Shown here one piece after another: positions 13,801 to 20,776 of a stretch of DNA of 25,237 bases (position 1 is its first letter; every line of letters begins with the position of its first letter). The notes under the pieces were generated by a model. The model was not told the DNA's origin and searched no databases. It was given only the letters and a program-made list of their open reading frames with translations. The DNA lies in assembly GCA_937990665.1 (NCBI GenBank), contig CALKRF010000072.1:1-25237 (forward strand). The letters are read 5' to 3'. The translations under genes and the position numbers were made by a program. This DNA comes from an uncultured Atopobium sp. GTDB lineage: Bacteria > Actinomycetota > Coriobacteriia > Coriobacteriales > Atopobiaceae.

Positions 13801-15311
13801 ACGGCTGGGATCTTTCCACCCGTCGTCCTGTCAACATTGGTACTGCAGTTGGTATTATCGCAGCTCAGTCCATTGGTGAGCCTGGTACTCAGTTGACCAT
13901 GCGTACCATTCACTCCGGTGGTGTTGCAGGCGCAGACGATATTACGCAGGGTCTTCCTACTGTTGCTCGTATGTTCGACGTCGTCGGCAACGTCAACGAG
14001 AAGATTCTTGGCCGCGAGGCTGACCTGGCTCCAGTTTCTGGTGTTCTTCACATTACCCCAGAGACCACCGAGTACCTGCTGCGTATTGTTGATGCAGACG
14101 ATGCTTCCCGTGTTATCGAGGAGTGGCGTGTACCTGCATCTGTCCGCTTCATGCCTGGCATTGAGGATGGCGTTGTTGTCCGTGCTGGTGACCAGATTAC
14201 CCGTGGCTTCGTCAACTTCCGTATGCTTCGCCGACTCACTGATATTGAGTCCACTATGCACACCTTCGTTGAGTCCGTTAAGGACGTCTATACCTCCCAG
14301 GGTGTAGAACTCAACGATAAGCACATCGAGGTTATCGCACGTCAGATGCTTCGTCGTGTTCAGGTTACCAACCCAGGTGACTCTTCGTATCTGCTTGGTC
14401 AGTATGTGGATCGCTACGTATTCGCAGAGACTGTCCAGAACATTGCCCTTGCTGGTGGTACTCCACCAGAGGCAGAGCCAGCAATCCTTGGTACTCTGAA
14501 GGTTGCAAGCTCCATTGATTCTTGGCTCTCCAGCGCATCGTTCATTCGTACTGCAGGCGTTCTTACCTCTGCAGCTATCGAGGGCGACGTTGACCACCTG
14601 CTTGACCTCAAGTCCAACGTTATTGTTGGTAAGCAGATTCCTGCAGGTACTGGTCTCTCCGCATACAGCGATGTTGAGCTTACGTACCATGGCACCAAGA
14701 TTGATGGCCCAACCTCTTCTCTTGCTAAGTCTCTTCCAGACTGGGCACCAGCAGAGCTTAAGGACATCGAGGAGCAGCTTCCTAAGCAGCTTGACTGGGT
14801 CAATGAGGATTACAACGGTGGCGTTTACTCCAAGAATGGCCGTACGCTTTCAAGCGAGGACGCAAAGCTGTACCTCTTCGACGATCTTGGCGTGTCACAG
14901 CGTTGGACCAACAAGTTCAGCGAGGTTGGCATTGAGACCGTAGGCGATCTTATCGGTAAGACCGAGGAAGACCTGCTTCGCATCGATGGTATTGGTGCAA
15001 AGGCAATCGAGGAGCTCCGCGATGGCCTTGAGGCTCGTAACCTCCTCTACATCCTTGAGCCAGAAGAGGATGAGGCAGATTCTGAGGATCTTTCTCAGCT
15101 GCTCAACATGGTCTTCTCGCCAGAAGGCGATGGCGGCTTGATGCTGGGCTCTGCAGCTCCATCCACTCACTCTGATTACACCGAGACACTCATCGGTTCT
15201 TCTTCCGACGAGGTTAGCCCTGATGTAATCAACGAGGACCTTGGTTCTCTGGATGACCTTCTCAATCAGGTTGTCCGCATGGATGCTGAAGCAGACGGCG
15301 AAGACGAGTAA
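10881..15311 (+). CDS. rpoC: DNA-directed RNA polymerase subunit beta', with C-terminal extension
   Basis: RpoC carries the catalytic magnesium site. The 1476-residue product starts at GTG with AAGGAG (10867-10872) in the end of rpoB. N-terminal zinc cysteines are C62, C64, C77 and C80; a charged coiled-coil insertion at about 140-240 resembles actinobacterial RpoC; the catalytic NADFDGDQM begins at N532; the second zinc site is C891, C963, C970 and C973; the trigger-loop region AAQSIGEPGTQLTMRT is intact. The usual C-terminal core ends near NVIVGKQIPAGTG (about 1246). About 210 further residues follow: a linker, a helix-hairpin-helix domain at about 1336-1390 resembling the alpha-subunit C-terminal domain, and a very acidic tail. 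This makes it much longer than typical actinobacterial RpoC (about 1300). Confidence 0.99.
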   Translation: MADFDSTEFDAIKISLASADDIRGWSYGEVKKPETINYRTLKPEKDGLFCEKIFGPVRDWECACGKYKGIRFKGITCERCGVEVTTAKVRRDRMGHIELAAPVSHIWYFKSPTSFPLARLLDIKSKDLEKVLYFASYVITSVDTEAREADVDDLREELAADIEELDAERDDQIARLREQGQPQDDEFGDFEPLSEDEIRAGVADLEEEYEEEKTLRREAFEKFMQLETRELISDEGLFSELKRYYGIYFKGGMGAEAVRDLLSNIDLEKEAKELRAIIANEDAQKQKREKAIKRLEIVDAFLKGGNDPANMILDVVPVIPPDLRPMVQLDGGRFAASDLNDLYRRVINRNNRLKRLLDLEAPSIIVNNEKRMLQESVDALFDNGRRGRPVTGRGGRPLKSLAEALKGKQGRFRQNLLGKRVDYSGRSVIVVDPHLKLHQCGLPSAMALELFKPFVMRRLVELRKVENIKGAKRAIDRGTPVVWDVLDEVIQDRLVLLNRAPTLHRLSIQAFEPVLIEGKAIHLHPLVCAPFNADFDGDQMSVHVPLSTQAQTEARILMLSSNNLRSPASGKVLTVPSQDMVFGVYYLTSEKTGEDAKTLTFASFEDALLAIEANRDLDLQAKVVVRVSSKDANVADSDRAIFRVMTGRGQYEDLDVTEGTKRFETTVGRIIFNRQCLPEDYPYINYKMVKSDIGVLVNDCCDRYPMADVEPILDNIKKTGFHYATLAGLTVSVWDAVIPPHKPQLLQEAQDRVDQINEYYEDGFLSERERHVEVVNAWTECTDLLGSEMLTGFAENNPIYMMADSGARGSKTQLRQLAGMRGLMADMSGETIDLPIKANFREGLEPLEYFISTYGARKGLVDTASHTSDSGYLTRRLVDVAQDVIVREEDCGTDEAVTYPLIKPGQTSVDTDLIGRCTLEDVCDPNTGEVLIPAGGYVESKQDLERLVEHGLAKVQLRALLTCKSKYGVCQKCYGWDLSTRRPVNIGTAVGIIAAQSIGEPGTQLTMRTIHSGGVAGADDITQGLPTVARMFDVVGNVNEKILGREADLAPVSGVLHITPETTEYLLRIVDADDASRVIEEWRVPASVRFMPGIEDGVVVRAGDQITRGFVNFRMLRRLTDIESTMHTFVESVKDVYTSQGVELNDKHIEVIARQMLRRVQVTNPGDSSYLLGQYVDRYVFAETVQNIALAGGTPPEAEPAILGTLKVASSIDSWLSSASFIRTAGVLTSAAIEGDVDHLLDLKSNVIVGKQIPAGTGLSAYSDVELTYHGTKIDGPTSSLAKSLPDWAPAELKDIEEQLPKQLDWVNEDYNGGVYSKNGRTLSSEDAKLYLFDDLGVSQRWTNKFSEVGIETVGDLIGKTEEDLLRIDGIGAKAIEELRDGLEARNLLYILEPEEDEADSEDLSQLLNMVFSPEGDGGLMLGSAAPSTHSDYTETLIGSSSDEVSPDVINEDLGSLDDLLNQVVRMDAEADGEDE
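14886..15050 (+). other. Alpha-CTD-like helix-hairpin-helix domain encoded in the rpoC tail
   Basis: Residues 1341-1388 of RpoC align without gaps to E. coli alpha 265-312, from my memory of that sequence, with about 17 identities. Equivalents of R265, N268, G296, K298 and E302, which contact UP-element DNA in alpha, are kept as R1341, N1344, G1372, K1374 and E1378. C269 and S299 are K and A. Confidence 0.75.
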
Positions 15312-15362
15312 GTAATCTCGCCTGATACATCAAACTTTTTCGGAGATTGACTCCGATACAGA

Positions 15363-15396
15363 AGAGGACTTCAGCCGTTAGCTGGAGTCCTCTTTT
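15363..15396 (+). terminator. Terminator after rpoC
   Basis: AGAGGACTTCAGC pairs with GCTGGAGTCCTCT (13 bp, one wobble, loop CGTTA), followed by TTTT. Confidence 0.93.
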
Positions 15397-15403
15397 AGTT
15401 ACG

Positions 15404-15431
15404 CTTACAGAAGCGAGTATCGGTATATACT
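15404..15431 (+). promoter_or_regulatory. Candidate promoter/operator of the arsR-hypB cassette
   Basis: CTTACA (15404-15409), 16-bp spacer and TATACT (15426-15431) resemble a promoter. The inverted repeat AGTAT-N6-ATACT (15416-15431) overlaps the -10. ArsR-family repressors commonly bind imperfect AT-rich palindromes overlapping their own promoter, so autoregulation is likely but not shown. Confidence 0.5.
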
Positions 15432-15496
15432 AATCTTTTATGAATTACGTTTGGTAAGCCATTTACTTTGCGGCTCTTAAAGGATAGGAATAGCAA

Positions 15497-15880
15497 ATGG
15501 ATAGTCACTCCCACGATTCTGAACAGTGCGAGCACACTCATTCTACGTGCGATTATGTTTCTGATCAGAAGCTGAATGAATACCTGGTAAACGATGACAT
15601 TATCTACGATGCAACCCAGATTTTTGATGCACTGTCTGATTTCACTCGATTCCAGATTTTGGGTGCTTTAGTAAATGGCGAGAAAAGCGTAACAGAGCTG
15701 CAAGAAATGCTTTCGGTATCTCAGTCAGCAACCTCTCACCAGTTGCGTCTTTTGCGCGACCGCGGTCTTGTCAATGCAAAAAGAGATGGCAGAAAAGTTA
15801 TCTATTCACTTGCAGATGAGCACGTCACAACGCTAATCCGCGTTGGCCTTGCACACGCAGCACACCTTTTAGGTCATTAA
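15497..15880 (+). CDS. ArsR/SmtB-family metal-sensing transcriptional repressor
   Basis: The 127-residue product is a winged-helix ArsR/SmtB protein. The helix-turn-helix covers LSVSQSATSHQLRLLRDRGLV (about 72-92) and the wing is RDGRKVIYSL. Metal ligands are readable: D107-x-H109, then H120-x-x-H123, exactly the alpha5 site spacing of CzrA (Zn/Co) and NmtR (Ni/Co). There is no cysteine pair of the ArsR alpha3 type. A His/Cys-rich N-terminus (H4, H6, C11, H13, H15, C18) and a C-terminal H127 could add ligands, as flanking residues do in NmtR. The ATG at 15497 follows a weak AGGA. Next to hypB and hypA, a nickel or cobalt sensor is the best guess, with zinc possible. Confidence 0.88.
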   Translation: MDSHSHDSEQCEHTHSTCDYVSDQKLNEYLVNDDIIYDATQIFDALSDFTRFQILGALVNGEKSVTELQEMLSVSQSATSHQLRLLRDRGLVNAKRDGRKVIYSLADEHVTTLIRVGLAHAAHLLGH

Positions 15881-15909
15881 CATACGTATCGGAACTGTGG
15901 AGAGAACTT

Positions 15910-16584
15910 ATGGGTGAGTATCGCATCATTGAAGTTAAGCAGAGTGTTTTTGCAGCTAACGAGAAAAGCGCCGATCAACTAAGAGAAGAAATGAAGAAAA
16001 AGGGAACTCTGCTGGTAAACCTTATGTCTTCTCCAGGTTCTGGCAAAACTACCACCCTTAAAAAGACCATTGCTGCCCTGAAAGATAAGGTTTCCATTGC
16101 TGTTATGGAAGCTGATATTGATTCAGATGTTGATGCAGCTGCTATTTCAGAAACGGGCGTGAAAGCCATTCAGCTGCACACGGGTGGCATGTGTCACCTC
16201 GATGCGCATATGTGCGCTCAGGGTCTTGAAGGTCTCAATGCAGGTGATGTGGACCTGATTTTTTTAGAGAACGTTGGAAACTTGGTATGTCCGGCAGAGT
16301 TTGACACCGGAGCCGGCGTAAACGTCACTATTCTTTCTGTTCCCGAAGGCGACGATAAGCCGTTGAAATACCCTTTGATGTATCAGGTCTGTGATGTGGT
16401 GCTTGTTAACAAAATAGACGTAGCACCGTATTTTGATTTTGACCTTGAAAAACTCGAGAAAAATGTGGCCCTTAGAAATCCAAAGGCTGTTGTTATTCCT
16501 TTCTCTGCCAAAACTGGGGAAGGATTAGACGCTTGGACTGAATGGCTTTCTCGCAAAGTTGCTGAATGGAAAAGCAGTCAGTAA
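15910..16584 (+). CDS. hypB: Nickel-insertion GTPase HypB
   Basis: HypB is a SIMIBI-class GTPase that with HypA inserts nickel into [NiFe]-hydrogenases and, in some bacteria, supplies urease. The 224-residue product has Walker A SSPGSGKT (40-47), the metal-binding switch GGMCHLDAH (C95, H96, H100) and C127 in the ENVGNLVCP segment, which together match the G-domain metal site, then NKID (167-170) and SAKTGEG. It lacks the His-rich nickel-storage N-terminus of some homologues. The ATG follows GGAGAG. It sits 29 bases after the ArsR gene and 47 before the large oxidoreductase; hypA comes after that gene. No hypC, D, E, F or hydrogenase structural gene is in the window, so the client enzyme is unknown. 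Confidence 0.95.
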   Translation: MGEYRIIEVKQSVFAANEKSADQLREEMKKKGTLLVNLMSSPGSGKTTTLKKTIAALKDKVSIAVMEADIDSDVDAAAISETGVKAIQLHTGGMCHLDAHMCAQGLEGLNAGDVDLIFLENVGNLVCPAEFDTGAGVNVTILSVPEGDDKPLKYPLMYQVCDVVLVNKIDVAPYFDFDLEKLEKNVALRNPKAVVIPFSAKTGEGLDAWTEWLSRKVAEWKSSQ

Positions 16585-16631
16585 CCAATGGCTAGCGCTT
16601 AAAGAATGTCTTATGCCTGATAGGAGAGGTC

Positions 16632-19600
16632 ATGGCAGAGGAAGTACCAGCACGTAAGACTCCAAAAGGTGAAAATTCCATGCGTGGTAGTCTTACTGAT
16701 GAAGAAATTGCACGCAGAAATGTATTGCCAACTACTAACCCTGCTGGCGGTCCTATTCGCATACTCGCTCAAAATCACATTACTGAAAATGACGAGGTAG
16801 TTCATTACAAAACCGTAGATCCAAATGAGCCTGGACCAGCTTCTTCTGAGCAATTTAAGCCTCTTGTACGAGATGAAGTTCAAAAAATTACGAGTCGCCT
16901 TGGCCACAAAATTGTAAAAGATGACCCAGAATATTGGGGCATAGCAGCAATTATGACTGAGGAAGAAGCTGCGGTAACCAAATACATGAAGGTACGTCAG
17001 CCAGTTACCTTAGAGGAGCTTTGCAAGCGTACTGGTAAAACTGCGGGGGAGCTTCAACCTATCTTAGACACCCTGTCTGTAAAGGGCATGATTGAATACA
17101 ACTGGGAAAACAAGAGCAAGCAAAAGCAGTATGTTCTTCCTATGTTTGTTCCTGGCTCCGCAGAGTTTACCGTGATGAACGAGCATCAACTCGAAGAACA
17201 TCCCGAGATGGGTTCTTTGTTTGAGCGTATGACCTATCTACCGCTCAAAAATGTCACCAAGTTAGTTCCTGAAGGTGGCGCGGGCGTTGGTATGCATGTC
17301 ATTCCTGTTGAACGATCCATTGAGCAGGTAAATCACACAGTTACTGTTGAGCATATTTCGCATTGGCTCAAGAAATACGATAGATATGCTGCAACTCCCT
17401 GTTCTTGTCGCCTTGCTGAGCGAGTTCGTGGCGACGGCTGTGCTGACGATCCAGAAGATTGGTGTCTTGCCATTGGTGATATGGCTGATTACTGCGTAGA
17501 AACAGGAAAAGGCCACTACATTACCTACGATGAGGTTATCGATATCTGTACAAAGGCCGAGAAAAACGGTTTTGTTCATCAGATTACCAACATTGACGGT
17601 GAAGATAAGATTTTTGCTATTTGCAACTGCAACGTAAATGTTTGCTATGCACTCAGAACTTCTCAGCTGTTTAATACGCCCAATTTGTCTCGTTCCGCTT
17701 TTGTGGCTCACGTTGATGAAGAAAAATGTGTTGCTTGCGGTGGGTGCGTAGAGGTTTGTCCAGCCGGAGCCCCTCAATTAGGTCAGAAACTTCCTACTAG
17801 GAAGGGCAAAATTTCCTACCCAATGCAGGATCTTCCAGATGATAAGTTCTGGGGAGAGTCTGACTGGGATTGGAATTATAAAAATAACAACCGTATTGAG
17901 TGCCACGATACTGGTACAGCTCCTTGTAAGGTTGCCTGCCCAGCGCATATTTCTGTTCAGGGTTATCTGCGTATGGCTGCTGAAGGTCGCTATCGAGATG
18001 CGCTTGAGCTCATCAAAAAAGAAAATCCATTCCCTGCTGTTTGTGGTCGCGTTTGCAATAAACGTTGCGAGGCAGCGTGTACGCGAGGGACTATTGACCA
18101 GGCAGTAGCCATTGATGACGTTAAGAAATTTATTGCTCAAAAAGATCTAGAGGCAGAACATCGCTTTATTCCAGAGCCAGTTATTCCATCAAATAGAGGC
18201 CGATTCAACCAGAAAATTGCCATTATTGGTGCAGGTCCAGCCGGCCTGTCCTGTGCATATTACCTGGCAGAACGTGGTTACAACCCCGTTGTTTTTGAAA
18301 AGAACCTCCTTCCTGGTGGAATGATGGTATATGGCATTCCTTCTTACAAGCTCGAGAAAAACGTTGTTGCCGCAGAGATTGACGTTCTTAAAGAAATGGG
18401 TGTTGAGATTCGCTGTGGTATTGAGGTAGGAAAAGACATAACCCTTGATGAACTGCGTGCTCAAGGCTTTATTGGTTTTTATGTTGCCATTGGTTGCCAG
18501 GGCGGTAGAAAGGCCAATATTGCTGGAGAAGACGCTGACGGCGTTATTTCTGCAGTTGATTTCTTGCATTTTGTAACCGAGTATCCTCTGCATGAAGTAC
18601 ATGGTAAGACAGTGGTCATTGGCGGCGGTAATGTTGCCATTGATGCGGCTCGAGTCTCTGCTCGTTGTGGATCAGAGTCAGTTACCATGGTGTGCCTAGA
18701 GCAGCCAGAAGAGATGCCTGCACTACCAGAAGAAATCACAGAAGCGCAGGAAGACGGTGTGTCAATCAAGAATGGTTGGGGACCTGCTTTTATTGCCACA
18801 GATGAGCAAGGACACGTTTGCGGCGTGATGTTTAAACGCTGTACCCGTGTTTTTGACAATGACAAGCGTTTCTCGCCTTGTTTTGATGACGAGCAAACAA
18901 TGTATCTTGAGGCAGATGCAGTGGTCTTGTCTATTGGACAAACCGTTGAGTGGGGAAGTCTTTTGGAGGGAGAGGCGGTTGAGCTTACGCGAGGCAATCT
19001 TGCGTGTGCTGATTCCCAGACGTATCAGACTGCTCAGCCCGATGTCTTTGTGGGTGGAGACGTGTACACAGGTCCTCGCTTTGTTATTGATGCTATTGCC
19101 GCAGGTCATGAAGCTGCTGTTTCATTACACCGTTTTGTACAGAAAGGCTCTTCTTTGACTATTGGCCGCAACCAGCGCCATTATGTTGAGCTTGATACAT
19201 CTGACGCAGCAGTTGAGTCTTGTGGATACGATCACGCAGGTCGTCAGCGTCCCGCATGCGATACGGTCAAAAACATTAGACACAACTGGACAGACCCTAG
19301 CCATACCTTTACGCCAGAGCAAATCAGAATCGAGACTGCTCGCTGCTTGAAGTGCGGCGCTTCAATTGTTGATGCAAATAAGTGTATTGGTTGTGGTCTT
19401 TGTACTACACGCTGTGAGTTTGATGCAATTCATCTGTTCCGAGACAATCCTCACTGTTCAGATATGGTTGCCGCAGAGCATAAGGCAGGAAAGATTCTCT
19501 CGTATGTTGGAAAACGTGCGGTAAAGATTATTAAGAACCCCGCGAGAAAAACAAAGACTCCTAAGCCTCAGTCACACGTAACAACCGATGAGCTTGGTAA

Positions 19601-19637
19601 TCCCGTTTCTGCGGGCAGTACGGGTATTTCAAGCTAA
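16632..19637 (+). CDS. Multidomain Fe-S/FAD NAD(P)-dependent oxidoreductase (GltD-like fusion)
   Basis: The 1001-residue product is modular. Residues about 100-165 look like a winged-helix segment. About 250-340 is a cysteine-rich module (C257, C259, C270, C278, C331, C333, C338) of a type seen in anaerobe ferredoxin-like proteins. A [4Fe-4S] ferredoxin motif CVACGGCVEVCP lies at 366-377. From about 424 it resembles glutamate synthase small subunit (GltD): N-terminal Fe-S cysteines (C432, C436, C471, C475, C479, C483), the FAD motif GAGPAG (533-538) and the NAD(P)H motif GGGNVAID (664-671). A C-terminal cluster region has C905, C908, C918, C921, C924 and C928. No membrane segment is seen, so it is probably cytoplasmic, moving electrons between NAD(P)H and a ferredoxin-like or hydrogenase partner. 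The substrate is unknown. AGGAGAGG precedes the ATG. Lying between hypB and hypA suggests a functional link to a nickel enzyme. Confidence 0.85.
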   Translation: MAEEVPARKTPKGENSMRGSLTDEEIARRNVLPTTNPAGGPIRILAQNHITENDEVVHYKTVDPNEPGPASSEQFKPLVRDEVQKITSRLGHKIVKDDPEYWGIAAIMTEEEAAVTKYMKVRQPVTLEELCKRTGKTAGELQPILDTLSVKGMIEYNWENKSKQKQYVLPMFVPGSAEFTVMNEHQLEEHPEMGSLFERMTYLPLKNVTKLVPEGGAGVGMHVIPVERSIEQVNHTVTVEHISHWLKKYDRYAATPCSCRLAERVRGDGCADDPEDWCLAIGDMADYCVETGKGHYITYDEVIDICTKAEKNGFVHQITNIDGEDKIFAICNCNVNVCYALRTSQLFNTPNLSRSAFVAHVDEEKCVACGGCVEVCPAGAPQLGQKLPTRKGKISYPMQDLPDDKFWGESDWDWNYKNNNRIECHDTGTAPCKVACPAHISVQGYLRMAAEGRYRDALELIKKENPFPAVCGRVCNKRCEAACTRGTIDQAVAIDDVKKFIAQKDLEAEHRFIPEPVIPSNRGRFNQKIAIIGAGPAGLSCAYYLAERGYNPVVFEKNLLPGGMMVYGIPSYKLEKNVVAAEIDVLKEMGVEIRCGIEVGKDITLDELRAQGFIGFYVAIGCQGGRKANIAGEDADGVISAVDFLHFVTEYPLHEVHGKTVVIGGGNVAIDAARVSARCGSESVTMVCLEQPEEMPALPEEITEAQEDGVSIKNGWGPAFIATDEQGHVCGVMFKRCTRVFDNDKRFSPCFDDEQTMYLEADAVVLSIGQTVEWGSLLEGEAVELTRGNLACADSQTYQTAQPDVFVGGDVYTGPRFVIDAIAAGHEAAVSLHRFVQKGSSLTIGRNQRHYVELDTSDAAVESCGYDHAGRQRPACDTVKNIRHNWTDPSHTFTPEQIRIETARCLKCGASIVDANKCIGCGLCTTRCEFDAIHLFRDNPHCSDMVAAEHKAGKILSYVGKRAVKIIKNPARKTKTPKPQSHVTTDELGNPVSAGSTGISS

Positions 19638-19660
19638 CGTGCTCATTGGAACTAACTAAC

Positions 19661-20005
19661 ATGCATGAACTGGGAATTGCGTTTTACCTCATAGATATGG
19701 TTGAGGATCTGGGAAAACAGAACAACCTCACCTCTGTTACACGTGTAAAGTTGCAGCTAGGGGAGGTATCTGGAGTTGTTCCAACGTATTTGTTGGATGT
19801 ATGGCGCTGGGCAGCTGATCGCACGGAGCTGCTACATGGAGCTCAGCTAGAAATTGAAGAAGTACCAGCTCTAACACAGTGTTTATCGTGCAATAAAACG
19901 TACGCTACGGTAACGTATGGTCGCACATGCCCTTACTGTTCTAGCGAGAAAACAGAACTCATCCAAGGCTTAGAAATTGAGCTTGCTGAGATTGAGGCTA
20001 CCTAG
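19661..20005 (+). CDS. hypA: Nickel metallochaperone HypA
   Basis: HypA binds nickel through its N-terminal MHE motif and works with HypB in metallocentre assembly. The ATG at 19661 gives MHELGIA, placing the essential H2 correctly; an upstream in-frame TTG (19646) would bury it. The 114-residue length is typical. The structural zinc site is CxxC twice: C74/C77 and C90/C93. The Shine-Dalgarno sequence is weak (TTGGA, 19646-19650), and the start lies 23 bases after the oxidoreductase stop, so translational coupling is likely. Confidence 0.95.
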   Translation: MHELGIAFYLIDMVEDLGKQNNLTSVTRVKLQLGEVSGVVPTYLLDVWRWAADRTELLHGAQLEIEEVPALTQCLSCNKTYATVTYGRTCPYCSSEKTELIQGLEIELAEIEAT

Positions 20006-20009
20006 CATT

Positions 20010-20024
20010 TGTAATTTCTATGAA
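20010..20024. repeat. 15-bp direct repeat, left copy, flanking the GNAT gene
   Basis: TGTAATTTCTATGAA here is identical to 20616-20630, and each is followed within a few bases by AGATAC. The pair brackets the acetyltransferase gene. Confidence 0.7.
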
Positions 20025-20033
20025 AGATACCGT

Positions 20034-20522
20034 ATGTTAAGTCTTCAGCACATAAACGGAAGAAACGTGTGGGACATTCTTAAGCTCAAGGTGTCCGAGG
20101 ACCAGCAAGACTTTGTTGCTGGAAATGATATAAGTCTTATCGAAGCCTATATAGCCAAGGCAGAAAACGGACAGATTTTTCCTTTTGGTATATACAAGAA
20201 TGATTTACCAATAGGGTTTTTGATGATTGGGTTTGGCACAGATAGCAGCTGGGACAAAGCTCCAGCAATAGCTCAAAATAATTACGATCTTCGACGTCTG
20301 ATGATTGATGCGAAATTCCAAGGAAGGGGATACGGTAAAGAAGCGCTCATGCTTGCGTTGGAGTTTATACGTACCTTTCCCTGTGGAAAAGCAGAGTTTT
20401 GTTGGCTTTCCTATGAACCTGAAAATAAAGTTGCTCGGAATCTCTATCGTTCGTTTGGATTTGTTGAGACGGGCGAGAAGGACGGCGAAGAAGTAATTGC
20501 TGTTTTGAAGTTAGTCTCTTGA
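20034..20522 (+). CDS. GNAT-family N-acetyltransferase (diamine/spermidine acetyltransferase-like)
   Basis: The 162-residue product is a complete GNAT domain. It has the N-terminal LKLKVSEDQQDFVAGNDISL pattern typical of BltD/spermidine acetyltransferase-like proteins, the acetyl-CoA pyrophosphate loop FQGRGYGKEA (95-104) and the C-terminal YEPENKVARNLYRSFGF segment. The substrate is uncertain; polyamine acetylation is a family-level guess. The ATG at 20034 is chosen because an upstream in-frame ATG (19977) lies inside hypA and would add unconserved residues. The Shine-Dalgarno site is poor. The gene follows hypA by 28 bases but is bracketed by 15-bp direct repeats and has AT-richer codon use than the ribosomal genes, suggesting it may have been inserted. 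Confidence 0.85.
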   Translation: MLSLQHINGRNVWDILKLKVSEDQQDFVAGNDISLIEAYIAKAENGQIFPFGIYKNDLPIGFLMIGFGTDSSWDKAPAIAQNNYDLRRLMIDAKFQGRGYGKEALMLALEFIRTFPCGKAEFCWLSYEPENKVARNLYRSFGFVETGEKDGEEVIAVLKLVS

Positions 20523-20548
20523 GCTTAGAGTTGTCCTTAACCAAGGTA

Positions 20549-20559
20549 TTTCTCGCCAA
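20549..20559. repeat. Dispersed TTTCTCGCCAA motif
   Basis: A shorter match to the GGGTTTCTCGCCAA motif, in the GNAT-rpsL spacer. Confidence 0.4.
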
Positions 20560-20615
20560 ATGTATAGTTTTTGAAAACAAAGACTCCTTTATCTAAAACT
20601 AATATTTGCTACTCG

Positions 20616-20630
20616 TGTAATTTCTATGAA
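20616..20630. repeat. 15-bp direct repeat, right copy
   Basis: TGTAATTTCTATGAA, identical to 20010-20024; it lies just upstream of the GATACGCCCGG box of the rpsL promoter. Confidence 0.7.
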
Positions 20631-20635
20631 GTATA

Positions 20636-20687
20636 GATACGCCCGGCACAGTGGCTTGTTGACATGTGGCTTTCATCAGCGTAAAGT
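20636..20687 (+). promoter_or_regulatory. Promoter of the rpsL-rpsG-fusA-rpsJ operon with upstream GATACGCCCGG box
   Basis: TTGACA (20659-20664), 17-bp spacer and TAAAGT (20682-20687). GATACGCCCGG (20636-20646) sits 12 bp before the -35, as at the tRNA-tuf promoter. Confidence 0.85.
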
Positions 20688-20776
20688 ACTTCCCTGCGTA
20701 ATTCCAAGGGGACAGTGCTGTGTCGCCTTTCGAATATGTAAAACTGCAGGTAGATAGGTATAAGAAGGAGAAGATC

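Noticed and set aside
11895..14690. Very long open frame (931 codons) on the - strand opposite rpoC; similar long antisense frames oppose rpoB, fusA and tuf
   Set aside because: These mirror the strong codon bias of the sense genes, which avoids stop complements in the antisense frame. Their translations have no recognisable domains and the sense genes are certain.
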